DNA of 64,000 nt from Cryobacterium sp. (GTDB taxonomy: Bacteria; Actinomycetota; Actinomycetes; Actinomycetales; Microbacteriaceae): NCBI GenBank assembly GCA_019638935.1, contig JAHBSW010000003.1, positions 37,529 to 101,528 on the forward strand, written 5' to 3'. Under the pieces are notes generated by a model. The model was not told the origin of the DNA and ran no database searches. It worked only from the letters and a program-made list of their open reading frames with translations. The position numbers were made by a program, and so were the translations under genes. Below, piece after piece: positions 9,084 through 18,143 of the stretch (position 1 is the stretch's first letter; each line of letters begins with the position of its first letter).

Positions 9084-10136
9084 CTACCGGTTGGCCGCCG
9101 CCACCCAGTCCGCTAGCTTCGCAGCCGCTGCGCCGGAGTCGATGGCTTCGGCGGCGGTCACCATTCGCGCGCGCAGTCTGTTGTTGATCGACAGCTTTAC
9201 CTGGTCGGGATCCTTTGCGAGATCGAAGGCGACCAGCCCTGCGGCGGCATTGAGCAGCACGATGTCGCGAACGGCGCCCGTCTCGCCATCGAATACGTCG
9301 CGCGCGACCTGGGCGTTGCGCTCGGGGTCGCCACCGATGAGGGCGTCGAGTTCGACGAGTGGGATTCCGAGCTCAGTCGGGTTGAGATCGTGCTCCGTGA
9401 CGGCACCACGCGACACCTCCCAGATGTGACTGTGACCCGTCGTGGTGAGCTCGTCGAGCCCGTCGTCGCCACGGAAGACGAGGGCGGTCGCACCGCGAGT
9501 CTGGTAGACACCGACGAACAGCGGCACCTGGGAGCGATCAGCGACGCCGACCGCGTTCGCCTCGGCACGCGCGGGGTTGCACAGCGGTCCTAGAAAGTTG
9601 AACACCGTGGGGATCCCCAGCTCGCTGCGCACGCGCGCAGCATGCTTGAACCCCGGGTGGAAGTGCGCCGCGTACGCAAAGGTGATGCCCGTTTCCGCAA
9701 GCACCTCCGCCACGCGTTGTTCACGAATATCGAGCGGGATGCCGAGAGCGCCCAGAACGTCCGAAGCACCGGATGCCGAACTCGCAGCCCGGTTGCCGTG
9801 CTTCACGACCGGCACACCCGCCGCCGCGACCACGATCGAGGCCATCGTCGAGATGTTGACCGTGCCCACGCGATCGCCGCCCGTGCCGACGATATCCACG
9901 GCCATGGGATCGACCGCGAGCGGCTTCGCGTCGGCGAGCACGGCGTCGCGAAAACCGACGATCTCGGCCACCGTCTCCCCCTTCGCCTTGAGCGCGATGA
10001 GAAAAGCGGCAAGGCGAGCATCGCTGACCTCGCCGGCGATGACCTGACGCATCGCCCACGTCGCCTCCGAGATGGAGAGGTTCTCGCCCTCCAGCAGGGA
10101 AGACAGCAGCGCGGGCCAGGAAAACGAGGAGGTCAT
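9084..10136 (-). CDS. trpD: Anthranilate phosphoribosyltransferase
   Basis: This 350-residue enzyme transfers phosphoribose from PRPP to anthranilate, the second committed step of tryptophan synthesis. Hallmarks are the PRPP-binding loop DIVGTGGDRVGTVNIST at about 81-97, the anthranilate-site motif KHGNRAASSASG at 112-123, and HFHPGFKHA followed by TVFNFLGPLCNPA. The start at 10136 (MTSSFSW) gives the normal family length; the frame continues far upstream without homology and is not used. It stands alone, away from other trp genes, which is common in actinobacteria. It is divergent from ctaE and convergent with glpK. Confidence 0.95.
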   Translation of the reverse strand: MTSSFSWPALLSSLLEGENLSISEATWAMRQVIAGEVSDARLAAFLIALKAKGETVAEIVGFRDAVLADAKPLAVDPMAVDIVGTGGDRVGTVNISTMASIVVAAAGVPVVKHGNRAASSASGASDVLGALGIPLDIREQRVAEVLAETGITFAYAAHFHPGFKHAARVRSELGIPTVFNFLGPLCNPARAEANAVGVADRSQVPLFVGVYQTRGATALVFRGDDGLDELTTTGHSHIWEVSRGAVTEHDLNPTELGIPLVELDALIGGDPERNAQVARDVFDGETGAVRDIVLLNAAAGLVAFDLAKDPDQVKLSINNRLRARMVTAAEAIDSGAAAAKLADWVAAANR

Positions 10137-10204
10137 GACTCCCAATCCTAGGGTTTTGCGCACGACCGGCCTGTCGGAGTGCCACCGGCGCTCCAGACTT
10201 CGGC

Positions 10205-10210
10205 CATAAT
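10205..10210 (+). promoter_or_regulatory. Probable -10 element of ctaE
   Basis: CATAAT lies seven bases before the GTG at 10218, which fits a leaderless start there. It overlaps the alternative ATG at 10209. The 81 bp trpD-ctaE divergent region presumably holds both promoters. Confidence 0.4.
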
Positions 10211-10217
10211 GGAGAGC

Positions 10218-10847
10218 GTGACCAGCACTTCTCTCTCTCATGGCACCCGCATCGCGGGAGTCCAGCGTCCTAACCCCGTCGCAGTGGGAACAATCGTCTG
10301 GCTCGGCAGTGAAGTCATGTTCTTCGCGGGCCTCTTCGCGATCTACTTCACGCTCCGTGCGATGTCCCCGGGCCTGTGGGCATCGGAGACCGAGGTTCTC
10401 GACTTCTGGTACGCCGCAGGGAACACGACGATCCTCGTGCTCTCCTCGGTGACCTGCCAGTTCGGAGTCTTCGCGGCGGAGCGCCTCCAGCCACGCGCCA
10501 CCGGGTGGAAGCCGACGCAATGGGGCATGGTCGAGTGGTTCTTCCTGACCTACGCCATGGGCGCAGTGTTCGTCACCGGTCAGATCTTCGAGTACGCCAA
10601 TCTCGTGAGCGAGCACATCTCGATCAGCAGCAGCTCCTACGGCAGCGCGTTCTACATCACGACGGGCTTCCACGGACTGCACGTTCTCGGTGGGCTCATC
10701 GCCTTCCTGCTCGTCATCGGCCGCGCCTTCGCCGTGAAGAACTTCACGCACCGTGAAGCGACGAGCGCCATCGTCGTGTCGTACTACTGGCACTTCGTCG
10801 ACGTCGTGTGGATCGGCCTCTTCTTCGTCATCTACGTCCTCAAATAA
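10218..10847 (+). CDS. ctaE: Cytochrome c oxidase subunit III
   Basis: A 209-residue membrane protein of the heme-copper oxidase subunit III family. Helices include [20 protein letters not shown] at the start, the segment around [15 protein letters not shown], and the C-terminal [18 protein letters not shown]. The motif FHGLHVLGG is typical. The GTG at 10218 (protein MTSTSLSH) is chosen because a -10-like CATAAT sits seven bases upstream; an ATG at 10209 would add three residues. It is the first gene of the ctaE-qcrCAB operon. The product belongs to the aa3 oxidase that forms a supercomplex with cytochrome bc1 in actinobacteria. Confidence 0.93.
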   Translation: MTSTSLSHGTRIAGVQRPNPVAVGTIVWLGSEVMFFAGLFAIYFTLRAMSPGLWASETEVLDFWYAAGNTTILVLSSVTCQFGVFAAERLQPRATGWKPTQWGMVEWFFLTYAMGAVFVTGQIFEYANLVSEHISISSSSYGSAFYITTGFHGLHVLGGLIAFLLVIGRAFAVKNFTHREATSAIVVSYYWHFVDVVWIGLFFVIYVLK

Positions 10848-10865
10848 GAACCGGGAATACCTTCG

Positions 10866-11684
10866 ATGCGCACTTCTTCTCCGAAGCCCAACTCGGCACC
10901 GCGCCAGCGTGCCACGGGGCGTCGCAGCCCACTCGCGACCGTGGCTCTCATCGCGATCGGACTCGTGGCGACCGGCGGTGCCTATGCGCTCGCCTCGACC
11001 ACCGCTACCGCGACCAACCCCGCGATCGTGCACCAGGCATCCGCTGACGAAGGAAAGAAGCTGTTCGCCGCCAACTGTGCGAACTGCCACGGACTCGACG
11101 CGGCGGGCACGGATGAGGGCCCGAGCCTCCACGGCGTCGGTGCGGCATCCGCCGACTTCCAGCTGGGCACGGGCCGCATGCCTCTCGCCATGCAGGGCCC
11201 GCAGGGTGAGAAGAAGACCCCGCAGTTCACCGCCGAGCAGATCGCCGACCTCGTCGCATACGTCGCCTCGCTCGCGCCCGGACCGGCGCTCCCTGAGGAT
11301 CGCTATCTCCAGGCCGATGGCAGCGCGAGCAAGGGTGCCGAGCTCTACCGCATCAACTGCGCGATGTGCCACAACGTGGCCGGCGCGGGTGGGGCCCTGA
11401 CCCAGGGCAAGTTCGCGCCCGCACTCGCGGGAGTCGAAGCGCGCCACATCTACGAGGCCATGGTCACGGGGCCGCAGAACATGCCCGTCTTCAGCGACCT
11501 CAACATCACGCCGCAGCAGAAGGCCGACATCATCACCTACCTCAAGTTCATCGAGAACAACCCTTCGGTTGGTGGCGCTGATCTCGGCAGCCTCGGCCCC
11601 GTCTCCGAGGGCCTCTTCATCTGGATCTTCGGACTCGGTGCGATCGTCGCGATGACGGTCTGGATCGCAGCTCGACCCAACTAG
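10866..11684 (+). CDS. qcrC: Diheme cytochrome c subunit of the bc1 complex
   Basis: The 272-residue protein has an N-terminal membrane anchor (about 24-43), two class I cytochrome c domains, and a C-terminal membrane helix (LFIWIFGLGAIVAMTVWIA). Heme attachment sites are C71-A-N-C74-H75 and C165-A-M-C168-H169; axial methionines probably lie in GRMPLAMQ and NMPVFSD. Actinobacteria lack soluble cytochrome c, and this diheme subunit passes electrons directly from the Rieske centre to the aa3 oxidase. The gene lies 18 bp after ctaE and is followed by qcrA and qcrB, the standard order. Confidence 0.95.
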   Translation: MRTSSPKPNSAPRQRATGRRSPLATVALIAIGLVATGGAYALASTTATATNPAIVHQASADEGKKLFAANCANCHGLDAAGTDEGPSLHGVGAASADFQLGTGRMPLAMQGPQGEKKTPQFTAEQIADLVAYVASLAPGPALPEDRYLQADGSASKGAELYRINCAMCHNVAGAGGALTQGKFAPALAGVEARHIYEAMVTGPQNMPVFSDLNITPQQKADIITYLKFIENNPSVGGADLGSLGPVSEGLFIWIFGLGAIVAMTVWIAARPN

Positions 11685-11713
11685 CTCAACAGCACGTCAT
11701 CGAAGGGAAATCA

Positions 11714-12787
11714 ATGGCTAAGCACGACGGCGAAACCTCCGCCGCTGCCGGCTCGGCGATCGAGAAGAAGCTCGCGCGCGAGGTGTCCGCTGGCACCGCC
11801 GTGATCAGCTCGAACGCGCTCGAGAACCCGGGGCTGCCGCCGCACCAGCCGCGCGTGACCGACCTCGACCCGAAGAAGGAGAAGGCGGCACAGCGCCGCG
11901 TCATCTGGCTCTTCACCCTGTCGATCATCGGCTCAGTGTTCGCCATCTACGCCTACATCGCTTTTCCCATCGAGCCGGGCAACCTCACCTCGACACGCGT
12001 GAACAACCTGCTCGTCGGGCTCGGCATCGCCACTGCGCTCCTCCCCATCGGCATCGGTGCCATCTACTGGGCCAAGAACCTCATGAAGAACGACGAGCTC
12101 GTCGAGGAGCGCCACGGAACCCGTGGCACCGAGGAGACTCGCGCCGCAGCGGCCGAGGTCTTCCGAGTCGGCAACGAGGAGTCGGGCTTCGGGCGTCGCA
12201 CCCTGCTGCGCAACACGCTCATCGGCGCTGTCGTGGCCGCCCCGCTGCCCGGCATCGTCATGCTCCGCGATCTTGCACCGTCGGCCGACCCCGTCGAGGC
12301 GTTCTCCCGCACCATGTGGAAGGCGGGCACTCGCCTCGCCCGTGACGGCTCCGGAACTGCCATCAAGGCATCCGATGTCACCCTGGGATCGGTCTTCCAC
12401 GTCGTTCCCTATGACCTTCCCGAGGCCGAGCACAAGCTCGAGGAGAAGGCCAAGGCCGCGGTGCTGCTCATGCGTCTCAAGCCGGAAGACTTCGTGCACA
12501 ACATCACGCCCGGACGCGAGGACTGGCACTACCACGGCATCGTCGCCTACTCGAAGATCTGCACCCACGTCGGTTGCCCCGTGGCCCTTTACGAGCAGCA
12601 CACCCACCACCTGCTGTGCCCGTGCCACCAGTCGCAGTTCGACATCACCCGTGAGGCAGCCGTCATCTTTGGACCGGCCAAGCGACCACTCCCCCAACTT
12701 CCTATCACCGTGGATGCCGAGGGTTACCTCATCGCGCAGAGCGACTTCCACGAACCCGTCGGCCCGAGCTTCTGGGAGCGTTCATGA
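11714..12787 (+). CDS. qcrA: Ubiquinol/menaquinol-cytochrome c reductase Rieske iron-sulfur subunit
   Basis: A 357-residue actinobacterial Rieske protein. Membrane helices lie at about 63-83, 97-120 and 167-184, and the [2Fe-2S] domain is C-terminal. Ligands are C283-T-H285 with C288 and C302-P-C304-H305; the paired cysteines C288 and C304 form the stabilising disulfide of the family. It takes electrons from menaquinol at the Qo site and passes them to the diheme cytochrome. The extra N-terminal helices compared with mitochondrial Rieske proteins are normal for actinobacteria. The gene overlaps qcrB by 4 bp, which implies translational coupling. Confidence 0.95.
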   Translation: MAKHDGETSAAAGSAIEKKLAREVSAGTAVISSNALENPGLPPHQPRVTDLDPKKEKAAQRRVIWLFTLSIIGSVFAIYAYIAFPIEPGNLTSTRVNNLLVGLGIATALLPIGIGAIYWAKNLMKNDELVEERHGTRGTEETRAAAAEVFRVGNEESGFGRRTLLRNTLIGAVVAAPLPGIVMLRDLAPSADPVEAFSRTMWKAGTRLARDGSGTAIKASDVTLGSVFHVVPYDLPEAEHKLEEKAKAAVLLMRLKPEDFVHNITPGREDWHYHGIVAYSKICTHVGCPVALYEQHTHHLLCPCHQSQFDITREAAVIFGPAKRPLPQLPITVDAEGYLIAQSDFHEPVGPSFWERS

Positions 12788-14424
12788 CCGCCGCTGGTAC
12801 CACCACTGCCGCGACAACCGCCACTCCGACGAGCACGGATGCGCCGCCCACGGCCGGGTCGCGATTCACGGGTGCCGTCGCCAACTACATCGACGAGCGC
12901 ACGAGCATCTCGGGCCTGGTCAAGGAGCTCGGTCGCAAGATCTTTCCTGACCACTGGTCGTTCATGCTCGGCGAGGTCGCGATCTACAGCTTCATCGCGA
13001 TCCTGCTCTCAGGAACCTTCCTGACCCTCTTCTTCGACCCCAGCATGGTCGAGGTGCACTACGAGGGCTCCTACGACCCGCTCAAGGGAATCGAGATGTC
13101 GGCGGCGTACGCGTCCGCTCTCGACATCACCTTCGACATCCGTGGCGGCCTGCTCATGCGCCAGGTGCACCACTGGGCCGCCCTGCTGTTCGTCGCCTCG
13201 ATCGGGCTGCACATGCTGCGGGTCTTCTTCACGGGTGCCTTCCGCAAGCCTCGCGAGCTCAACTGGGTCATCGGCTTCGTGCTCTTCGTTCTCGCCATGG
13301 CTGAGGGCTTCACGGGATACTCGCTTCCCGACGACCTGCTCTCGGGCAACGGCCTCCGCATCATCGACGGCATGGTCAAGGGCATCCCGGTCATCGGCAC
13401 CTGGACGTCGTGGCTGCTCTTCGGCGGTGAGTTCCCGGGCACGGTCATCGTCGGACGCCTGTACGTGCTGCACATCATGCTGCTGCCGGCGATCCTCATC
13501 GCCGCGCTCGGTGTGCACCTGCTGCTCATGGTCATCAACAAGCACACCCAGTTCGCCGGACCGGGCCGCACGAACAGCAATGTCGTCGGTGTTCCCGTCA
13601 TGCCGGTGTTCGCGGCAAAGGCCGGTGGCTTCTTCTTCATCGTCTTCGGCACGATCGTGCTCATCGCCTCGACGGTGACCATCAACCCGATCTGGAACTA
13701 CGGTCCATACGACCCATCCCCCGTCTCCGCCGGTACACAGCCCGACTGGTACATCGGCTTCGCCGACGGTGCTCTTCGTCTCGTGCCACCGGGCTGGGAG
13801 TTCGTGCTCTTCGACCACACGTGGACGATCAGCGTTCTCGCTCCGATGGCCGTGCTCGGTGGATTCCTCGTGCTCGTCATGTTCTATCCCTTCATCGAAG
13901 CCTGGATAACCGGGGACAAGCGCGAGCACCACATCGCCGACCGCCCGCGCAACGCACCGACCCGCACCGCGATCGGCGCCGCAGGCGTCACCTTCTACGC
14001 GGTGCTGTGGGCGGCCGCGAGCTCGGACATCATCGCGACGCACTTCAAGCTCACGATTGAAGGCGTGACCTACGCGCTGCAGGCGCTGCTGATCTTCGGA
14101 ACCCTTGCCGCGTACCTCATCACGAAGCGTGTCTGCCTCGCGCTGCAGGCCAAGGACCGGGAGATCGTGCTGCACGGTGTCGAGTCCGGTCGTATCGTGC
14201 GGATGCCGGGCGGCGAGTACATCGAGGTGCACGAGAAGCTCGACGAGTACGACCGCTGGCGCCTGGTCGACTTCGAGGACTACAAGCCGCTCATGATCCG
14301 CCCGAACGCAAAGGGCAAGATCACTGTCGGCCAGCGCGTGCGCGCGGTGTTCTCACGCTGGTTCTTCGAGGACCGCATCTCCCCCGTCACCAAGGGTGAG
14401 CTGGAGTCGGGCGAGCACCACTAA
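12784..14424 (+). CDS. qcrB: Cytochrome b subunit of the bc1 complex
   Basis: This 546-residue multi-pass protein holds the two b hemes. Histidine ligands are in RQVHHWAALLFVASIGLHM and in the fourth helix (LHIMLLPAILIAALGVHLLLM). The Qo-site region contains the family P-[DE]-W-Y motif (QPDWYIGFADGA). The protein is longer than proteobacterial cytochrome b because of the actinobacterial C-terminal extension after about residue 430. The ATG overlaps the qcrA stop by 4 bp. It is the last gene of the ctaE-qcrCAB operon; a palindromic repeat follows 19 bp downstream. Confidence 0.95.
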   Translation: MTAAGTTTAATTATPTSTDAPPTAGSRFTGAVANYIDERTSISGLVKELGRKIFPDHWSFMLGEVAIYSFIAILLSGTFLTLFFDPSMVEVHYEGSYDPLKGIEMSAAYASALDITFDIRGGLLMRQVHHWAALLFVASIGLHMLRVFFTGAFRKPRELNWVIGFVLFVLAMAEGFTGYSLPDDLLSGNGLRIIDGMVKGIPVIGTWTSWLLFGGEFPGTVIVGRLYVLHIMLLPAILIAALGVHLLLMVINKHTQFAGPGRTNSNVVGVPVMPVFAAKAGGFFFIVFGTIVLIASTVTINPIWNYGPYDPSPVSAGTQPDWYIGFADGALRLVPPGWEFVLFDHTWTISVLAPMAVLGGFLVLVMFYPFIEAWITGDKREHHIADRPRNAPTRTAIGAAGVTFYAVLWAAASSDIIATHFKLTIEGVTYALQALLIFGTLAAYLITKRVCLALQAKDREIVLHGVESGRIVRMPGGEYIEVHEKLDEYDRWRLVDFEDYKPLMIRPNAKGKITVGQRVRAVFSRWFFEDRISPVTKGELESGEHH

Positions 14425-14442
14425 GCCTTCACAGCGGGCGCT

Positions 14443-14526
14443 GGTTTCGAGACGGCCTTCGGCCTCCTCAACCAACAAGAGAAGACTTGCTGGTTGAGGA
14501 GCGTGCGAAGCGCGCGTCTCGAAACC
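14443..14526. repeat. Microbacteriaceae-type palindromic extragenic repeat
   Basis: This is an 84-bp inverted repeat between the convergent qcrB and GNAT genes. The arms 14443-14479 and 14486-14526 match at both ends (GGTTTCGAGACG outside, TCCTCAACCA-CAAG inside). Each arm carries its own small hairpin around TTCG (left arm) or GCGAAGC (right arm). I recall repeats with this 'tctcgaaacc ... ggttgaggag' signature as abundant in Microbacteriaceae genomes, which would need a database check. It could serve as a bidirectional terminator here. Confidence 0.7.
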
Positions 14527-14552
14527 AAGCGGTCCGCCGGAGGAAAAACCCG

Positions 14553-15008
14553 CTAGAGCAGGTCTTTCTTGAGGTAGTCCGCCGTGGATCGGTAGCCCAG
14601 CCTGTCGTAGAACGACGCCGCCCCCCGCACGATCGCCACCGTGAGCTGCTTGACACCACGCTCGGTGAGCTCCCGCTCGATCTCGGAGACGAGGTAGCTC
14701 CCCGAGCCCGATGACCGCGCCTCGACGTCGACGACGAGCTCCTGAAGCTGCGCGGAGAAGCCGTTGGTGTGCAGCAGGCGCAGAATCGTCGTGAGGGCGT
14801 AGCCGATCACGACACCGTCGGTCTCGACGACCCAGATCAGATGATCGTCTGAGTCAATGACCTCATCGAACGCCACATCGAAGACGGGCCGGTCGGGCGA
14901 GTAGGGCTTGCCGACCTGTGCGAGCAGCGCGAATACCGCGTCGGCGTCGCCCCTGTGCGCGGGCCGTACGGCGCGCTCAGCTGGCGAAGTAGCCGCGGTA
15001 GTACTCAT
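14553..15008 (-). CDS. GNAT family N-acetyltransferase
   Basis: A 151-residue GNAT protein. After VRPAHRGDADAVFALL (strand 1/helix 1) come VVETDGVVIGYALTTILR, LQELVVDVEARSSGSGSYL (the acetyl-CoA loop, with R-S-S-G-S-G in place of the usual Q/R-x-x-G-x-G/A) and the final AASFYDRLGYRSTADYLKKDL, where FYxRLGY is the family's C-terminal motif. The substrate is unknown. The 5' end overlaps the 3' end of ctaF by 32 bp in another frame, so it is probably translated from the oxidase transcript although its function appears unrelated. No alternative start within the domain is available. Confidence 0.8.
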   Translation of the reverse strand: MSTTAATSPAERAVRPAHRGDADAVFALLAQVGKPYSPDRPVFDVAFDEVIDSDDHLIWVVETDGVVIGYALTTILRLLHTNGFSAQLQELVVDVEARSSGSGSYLVSEIERELTERGVKQLTVAIVRGAASFYDRLGYRSTADYLKKDLL

Positions 15009-15399
15009 AGGTCCACCCGACGAGCGCTACCACCACGACCGTGATTCCGATCAGGAATATCCACGTACCGATAGCAACACCGAGGAACACGAGGGCTGCA
15101 GCGGCACCGAGGGTGATCGGCCACCAGCTCCACGGGCTGAAGTGACCGAGCTCGGGATCCCCATCGTCGATCGATGAGTCGATACGGTCCTCGACGAGCT
15201 CGCCACCCTGATTGAGGTAGCCCTTGGTGATGTAGAAGGCGATGAAGCCGAACAGGAGCGCGAGACACAGGAGTGCGGGTGTGCCGACCCACTCGATCTC
15301 GCCGTGGTACGGATCCATGATGCTCCACACCGTGTAGATCGCGGCGGAGAGGAGAAAGAAGCCAGCAAGCACCCAGTAGAGAACGATGTTGGTCTTCAC
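14977..15399 (-). CDS. ctaF: Cytochrome c oxidase subunit IV, actinobacterial type
   Basis: The 140-residue protein has four predicted membrane helices (about 7-27, 39-60, 90-107, 110-130) and matches the actinobacterial subunit IV family (start MKTNIVLYWVLAGFF, then WSIMDPYHGEIEWVG and SPWSWWPITLGAAAA). This small subunit associates with subunits I-III of the aa3 oxidase. It starts 3 bp after the ctaD stop, completing ctaC-ctaD-ctaF. Its 3' end overlaps the following GNAT gene. Confidence 0.9.
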   Translation of the reverse strand: MKTNIVLYWVLAGFFLLSAAIYTVWSIMDPYHGEIEWVGTPALLCLALLFGFIAFYITKGYLNQGGELVEDRIDSSIDDGDPELGHFSPWSWWPITLGAAAALVFLGVAIGTWIFLIGITVVVVALVGWTYEYYRGYFAS

Positions 15400-15402
15400 T
15401 GC

Positions 15403-17136
15403 TTACTTCACCTTCTCGTCGGAGAGATCGACGACCGGGGCATCGGGGGCGTCTTTGAGCGGACCGATGCCGAGAGGAACCCCCGCCTCGGGGTGGTTGA
15501 GGTCGAACGCCGGCGACTCGGAACGGATGCGCGGGATCGAGGTGAAGTTGTGCCGTGGCGGCGGGCACGAGGTGGCCCACTCGAGCGAGCGGCTGTAGCC
15601 CCAGGGGTCGTTGACCGTGACCTGCGGAGCACGACGAGCGGTGATGAACACGTTGTAGAGGAACGGGATCATCGAGATCGCGAGCAGCGCCGCGCCGATC
15701 GTCGACACCTGGTTCATCCACGTGAAGCCGTCCTCGGGCTGGTAGGTGGGGATACGACGGGGCATGCCCATCACCCCGAGCCAGTGCTGGATGAGGAAGG
15801 TCATGTGGAAGCCGATGAAGAGCAGCCAGAAGTGCACCTTGCCCAGGCGGTCGTTGAGCATCTTGCCCGTCCACTTGGGCCACCAGAAGTAGAACCCGCT
15901 GAACATGGCGAACACGACGGTGCCGAACACGACGTAGTGGAAGTGCGCGACGACGAAGTAGGTGTCGGAGACGTGGAAGTCGAGCGGCGGGCTCGCGAGG
16001 ATGACGCCGGTCAGACCGCCGAAGGTGAAGGTGACGAGAAAGCCGATCGCCCACAGCATCGGCGATTCGAAGGTCACCGATCCTCGGAACATCGTTCCCA
16101 CCCAGTTGAATATCTTCACGCCGGTGGGCACGGCGATGAGCATCGTGAACAGGGCGAAGAAGGGCAGAAGCACCGAGCCGGTGACGTACATGTGGTGCGC
16201 CCACACTGTCACGGAGAGCGCGGCGATGGCGATCGTGGCGTAGACGAGCGTCTTGTAGCCGAAGATCGGCTTGCGGCTGAATACCGGGAACACCTCGGAC
16301 ACGATGCCGAAGAACGGCAGGGCGATGATGTAGACCTCGGGGTGACCGAAGAACCAGAACAGATGCTGCCAGAGGATCGCTCCCCCGGCCTCGACGTTGA
16401 AGATCTGGCCGTCGAGCACGCGGTCCATTCCGAGACCGAGCAGCGCCGCGGCGAGCGGGGGGAAGGCCATGAGCACGAGCAGGCTCGTGATGAGCGTGTT
16501 CCAGGTGAAGATCGGCATGCGCCACATCGTCATGCCCGGCGCGCGCATCGTGATGATGGTGGTGATGAAGTTGACGGCACCGAGGATCGTGCCGAAACCG
16601 CTCAGAGCGAGACCGAACACCCAGAGATTTCCGCCGATACCGGGCGAGAAGGTCGTCGACGACAGCGGGGCATAGGCGAACCAGCCGAAGGATGCCGCCC
16701 CCTGCGGCGTCAGGAAGCCAGCGACGGCGATAGCGCTGCCGAAGGTGAAGAGCCAGTAGGTGAAGGCGTTGAGGCGCGGGAACGCGACATCCGGGGCGCC
16801 TATCTGCAGCGGCATGATCCAGTTCGCGAAGCCGACGAAGAGCGGCGTCGCGAACATGAGCAGCATGATCGTGCCGTGCATGGTGAAGAGCTGGTTGTAC
16901 TGCTCCATCGACTGCAGGATCTCATTGCCCGGGGCGACGAGCTGTGCACGGATGACGAGCGCCATCACACCGCCCAGGCAGAAGTAGATGAACGACGTGA
17001 CGAGGTACATCGTGCCGATCTTCTTGTGATCGGTCGTGGTCATCCAGTCGACGATCGCGTCACCCCAGCTCCCTCGCTTGGGGCGGACGGTGCCCACCGA
17101 CGTCGAGCCTGGTTTCGTTGCGGTCGCGGTGCTCAT
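15403..17136 (-). CDS. ctaD: Cytochrome c oxidase subunit I
   Basis: This 577-residue catalytic subunit of the aa3-type oxidase has twelve membrane helices. Seen motifs are [11 protein letters not shown] at the first helix, [21 protein letters not shown] with a heme a region, [14 protein letters not shown] (the CuB histidine with the cross-linked tyrosine), and the family segments HHMYVTGS and HFHYVVFGT that carry the remaining CuB and heme ligands. The ATG at 17136 overlaps the ctaC stop by 4 bp and is preceded by GGGAGA. A longer upstream open frame lies inside ctaC and is not used. It reduces O2 to water while pumping protons. Confidence 0.96.
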   Translation of the reverse strand: MSTATATKPGSTSVGTVRPKRGSWGDAIVDWMTTTDHKKIGTMYLVTSFIYFCLGGVMALVIRAQLVAPGNEILQSMEQYNQLFTMHGTIMLLMFATPLFVGFANWIMPLQIGAPDVAFPRLNAFTYWLFTFGSAIAVAGFLTPQGAASFGWFAYAPLSSTTFSPGIGGNLWVFGLALSGFGTILGAVNFITTIITMRAPGMTMWRMPIFTWNTLITSLLVLMAFPPLAAALLGLGMDRVLDGQIFNVEAGGAILWQHLFWFFGHPEVYIIALPFFGIVSEVFPVFSRKPIFGYKTLVYATIAIAALSVTVWAHHMYVTGSVLLPFFALFTMLIAVPTGVKIFNWVGTMFRGSVTFESPMLWAIGFLVTFTFGGLTGVILASPPLDFHVSDTYFVVAHFHYVVFGTVVFAMFSGFYFWWPKWTGKMLNDRLGKVHFWLLFIGFHMTFLIQHWLGVMGMPRRIPTYQPEDGFTWMNQVSTIGAALLAISMIPFLYNVFITARRAPQVTVNDPWGYSRSLEWATSCPPPRHNFTSIPRIRSESPAFDLNHPEAGVPLGIGPLKDAPDAPVVDLSDEKVK

Positions 17137-18014
17137 TCTCCCGTACCCTGTTCGTTCCTGATCGCCGGGGCTTGGTTGTCCGGCAGGTTGGTGTTGCGGT
17201 TGTACTCGGGGCCGAGTCGACCCGTGTTTCCGGCCGCCTCGAGTCCGGCGATGAACCGCTCGTATTCGGCTTCGGAGACGACCTTGACCGTGAATAGCAT
17301 CAGCGAGTGGTACTCGCCGCAGAGTTCGGCGCACTTGCCCCGGTACTCGCCCTCGGCAAGCGGGGTGAAGTACATGTGGTTCGACTTCGCCGGGATCATG
17401 TCCTTCTTGTACAAATACTCGACGATCCACAGCGAGTGGACGACGTCGCGGCTCTCGAGCGTGATCTCCACCGACTTGTTGACGGGAAGCACGAGGGTGG
17501 GCAGCGCCGCGTAGTCGATGAAGGGCGCTTCGTCGATCTGGCGGGCCTGCTCGCCCTCGACGTAGACGTTCTCATCGAGGTAGTTGAAGTCCCATGACCA
17601 CTGCTTGCCGAACACCTCGATCTTGACATCCGGGTCTTCGATCGGCTGCTCGATGGCGGCCTGATCGCGCGCCGTGAAGGCGAAGAAACCGAGCACGAGC
17701 ACGAGGGGGGCGATCGTGTAGAGCGCCTCGATCGGCATGTTGTAGCGAAGCTGCACCGGCAGACCAGTCTGACCCTTGCGGCGACGGTAGATGACCATCG
17801 TCCAGAGAATGAGGCCCCAGGTGACGACTCCCACGATCATGAGCACGATCCAGGAGTTCGTCCACAGACCTTCGATGCGGTCCCAGTGGTCGGTGATGCC
17901 GGGTTCGCCCGGCAGGTAACCCTGCAGTTGCTGCGGAGTGCATCCGGCAAGGACTGCGGCGATAGTCGCAGCCACCGGTATGGCAATCCAGCGAAGACGG
18001 CGGTTGGAGCGCAC
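17133..18014 (-). CDS. ctaC: Cytochrome c oxidase subunit II (lipoprotein)
   Basis: The protein carries a lipoprotein signal (positively charged RSNRRLRW, hydrophobic core, lipobox L-A-G-C), two membrane helices (around [22 protein letters not shown] and [16 protein letters not shown]) and a periplasmic cupredoxin domain. The binuclear CuA ligands are in [12 protein letters not shown], with the upstream histidine in VVHSLWI. The start at GTG 18014 (293 residues) is chosen because GAGAGG lies six bases upstream; the GTG at 18035 has no ribosome site. It receives electrons from the diheme cytochrome QcrC. It is first in ctaC-ctaD-ctaF. Confidence 0.93.
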   Translation of the reverse strand: MRSNRRLRWIAIPVAATIAAVLAGCTPQQLQGYLPGEPGITDHWDRIEGLWTNSWIVLMIVGVVTWGLILWTMVIYRRRKGQTGLPVQLRYNMPIEALYTIAPLVLVLGFFAFTARDQAAIEQPIEDPDVKIEVFGKQWSWDFNYLDENVYVEGEQARQIDEAPFIDYAALPTLVLPVNKSVEITLESRDVVHSLWIVEYLYKKDMIPAKSNHMYFTPLAEGEYRGKCAELCGEYHSLMLFTVKVVSEAEYERFIAGLEAAGNTGRLGPEYNRNTNLPDNQAPAIRNEQGTGE

Positions 18015-18143
18015 CTGAAACCTCTCGGATGACACGGACGATGTTGAACTGAAGTCTATTGGACTCGTTGCCAGCCTAGTCCGATTGGCGCGCCCCTATG
18101 AGACCAACACCGCGAAGCGAGAGGCTCGTGAGCGCGACAACGA

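Noticed and set aside
10137-11447. An upstream in-frame extension of trpD of more than 400 codons
   Set aside because: The extension is antisense to ctaE and qcrC and has no homology; starting at 10136 gives the standard TrpD length.
15304-17514. A long open frame antisense to ctaD and ctaC
   Set aside because: The translation is rich in His, Arg, Glu and Asp with no recognisable domain, and both oxidase genes on the other strand are certain.
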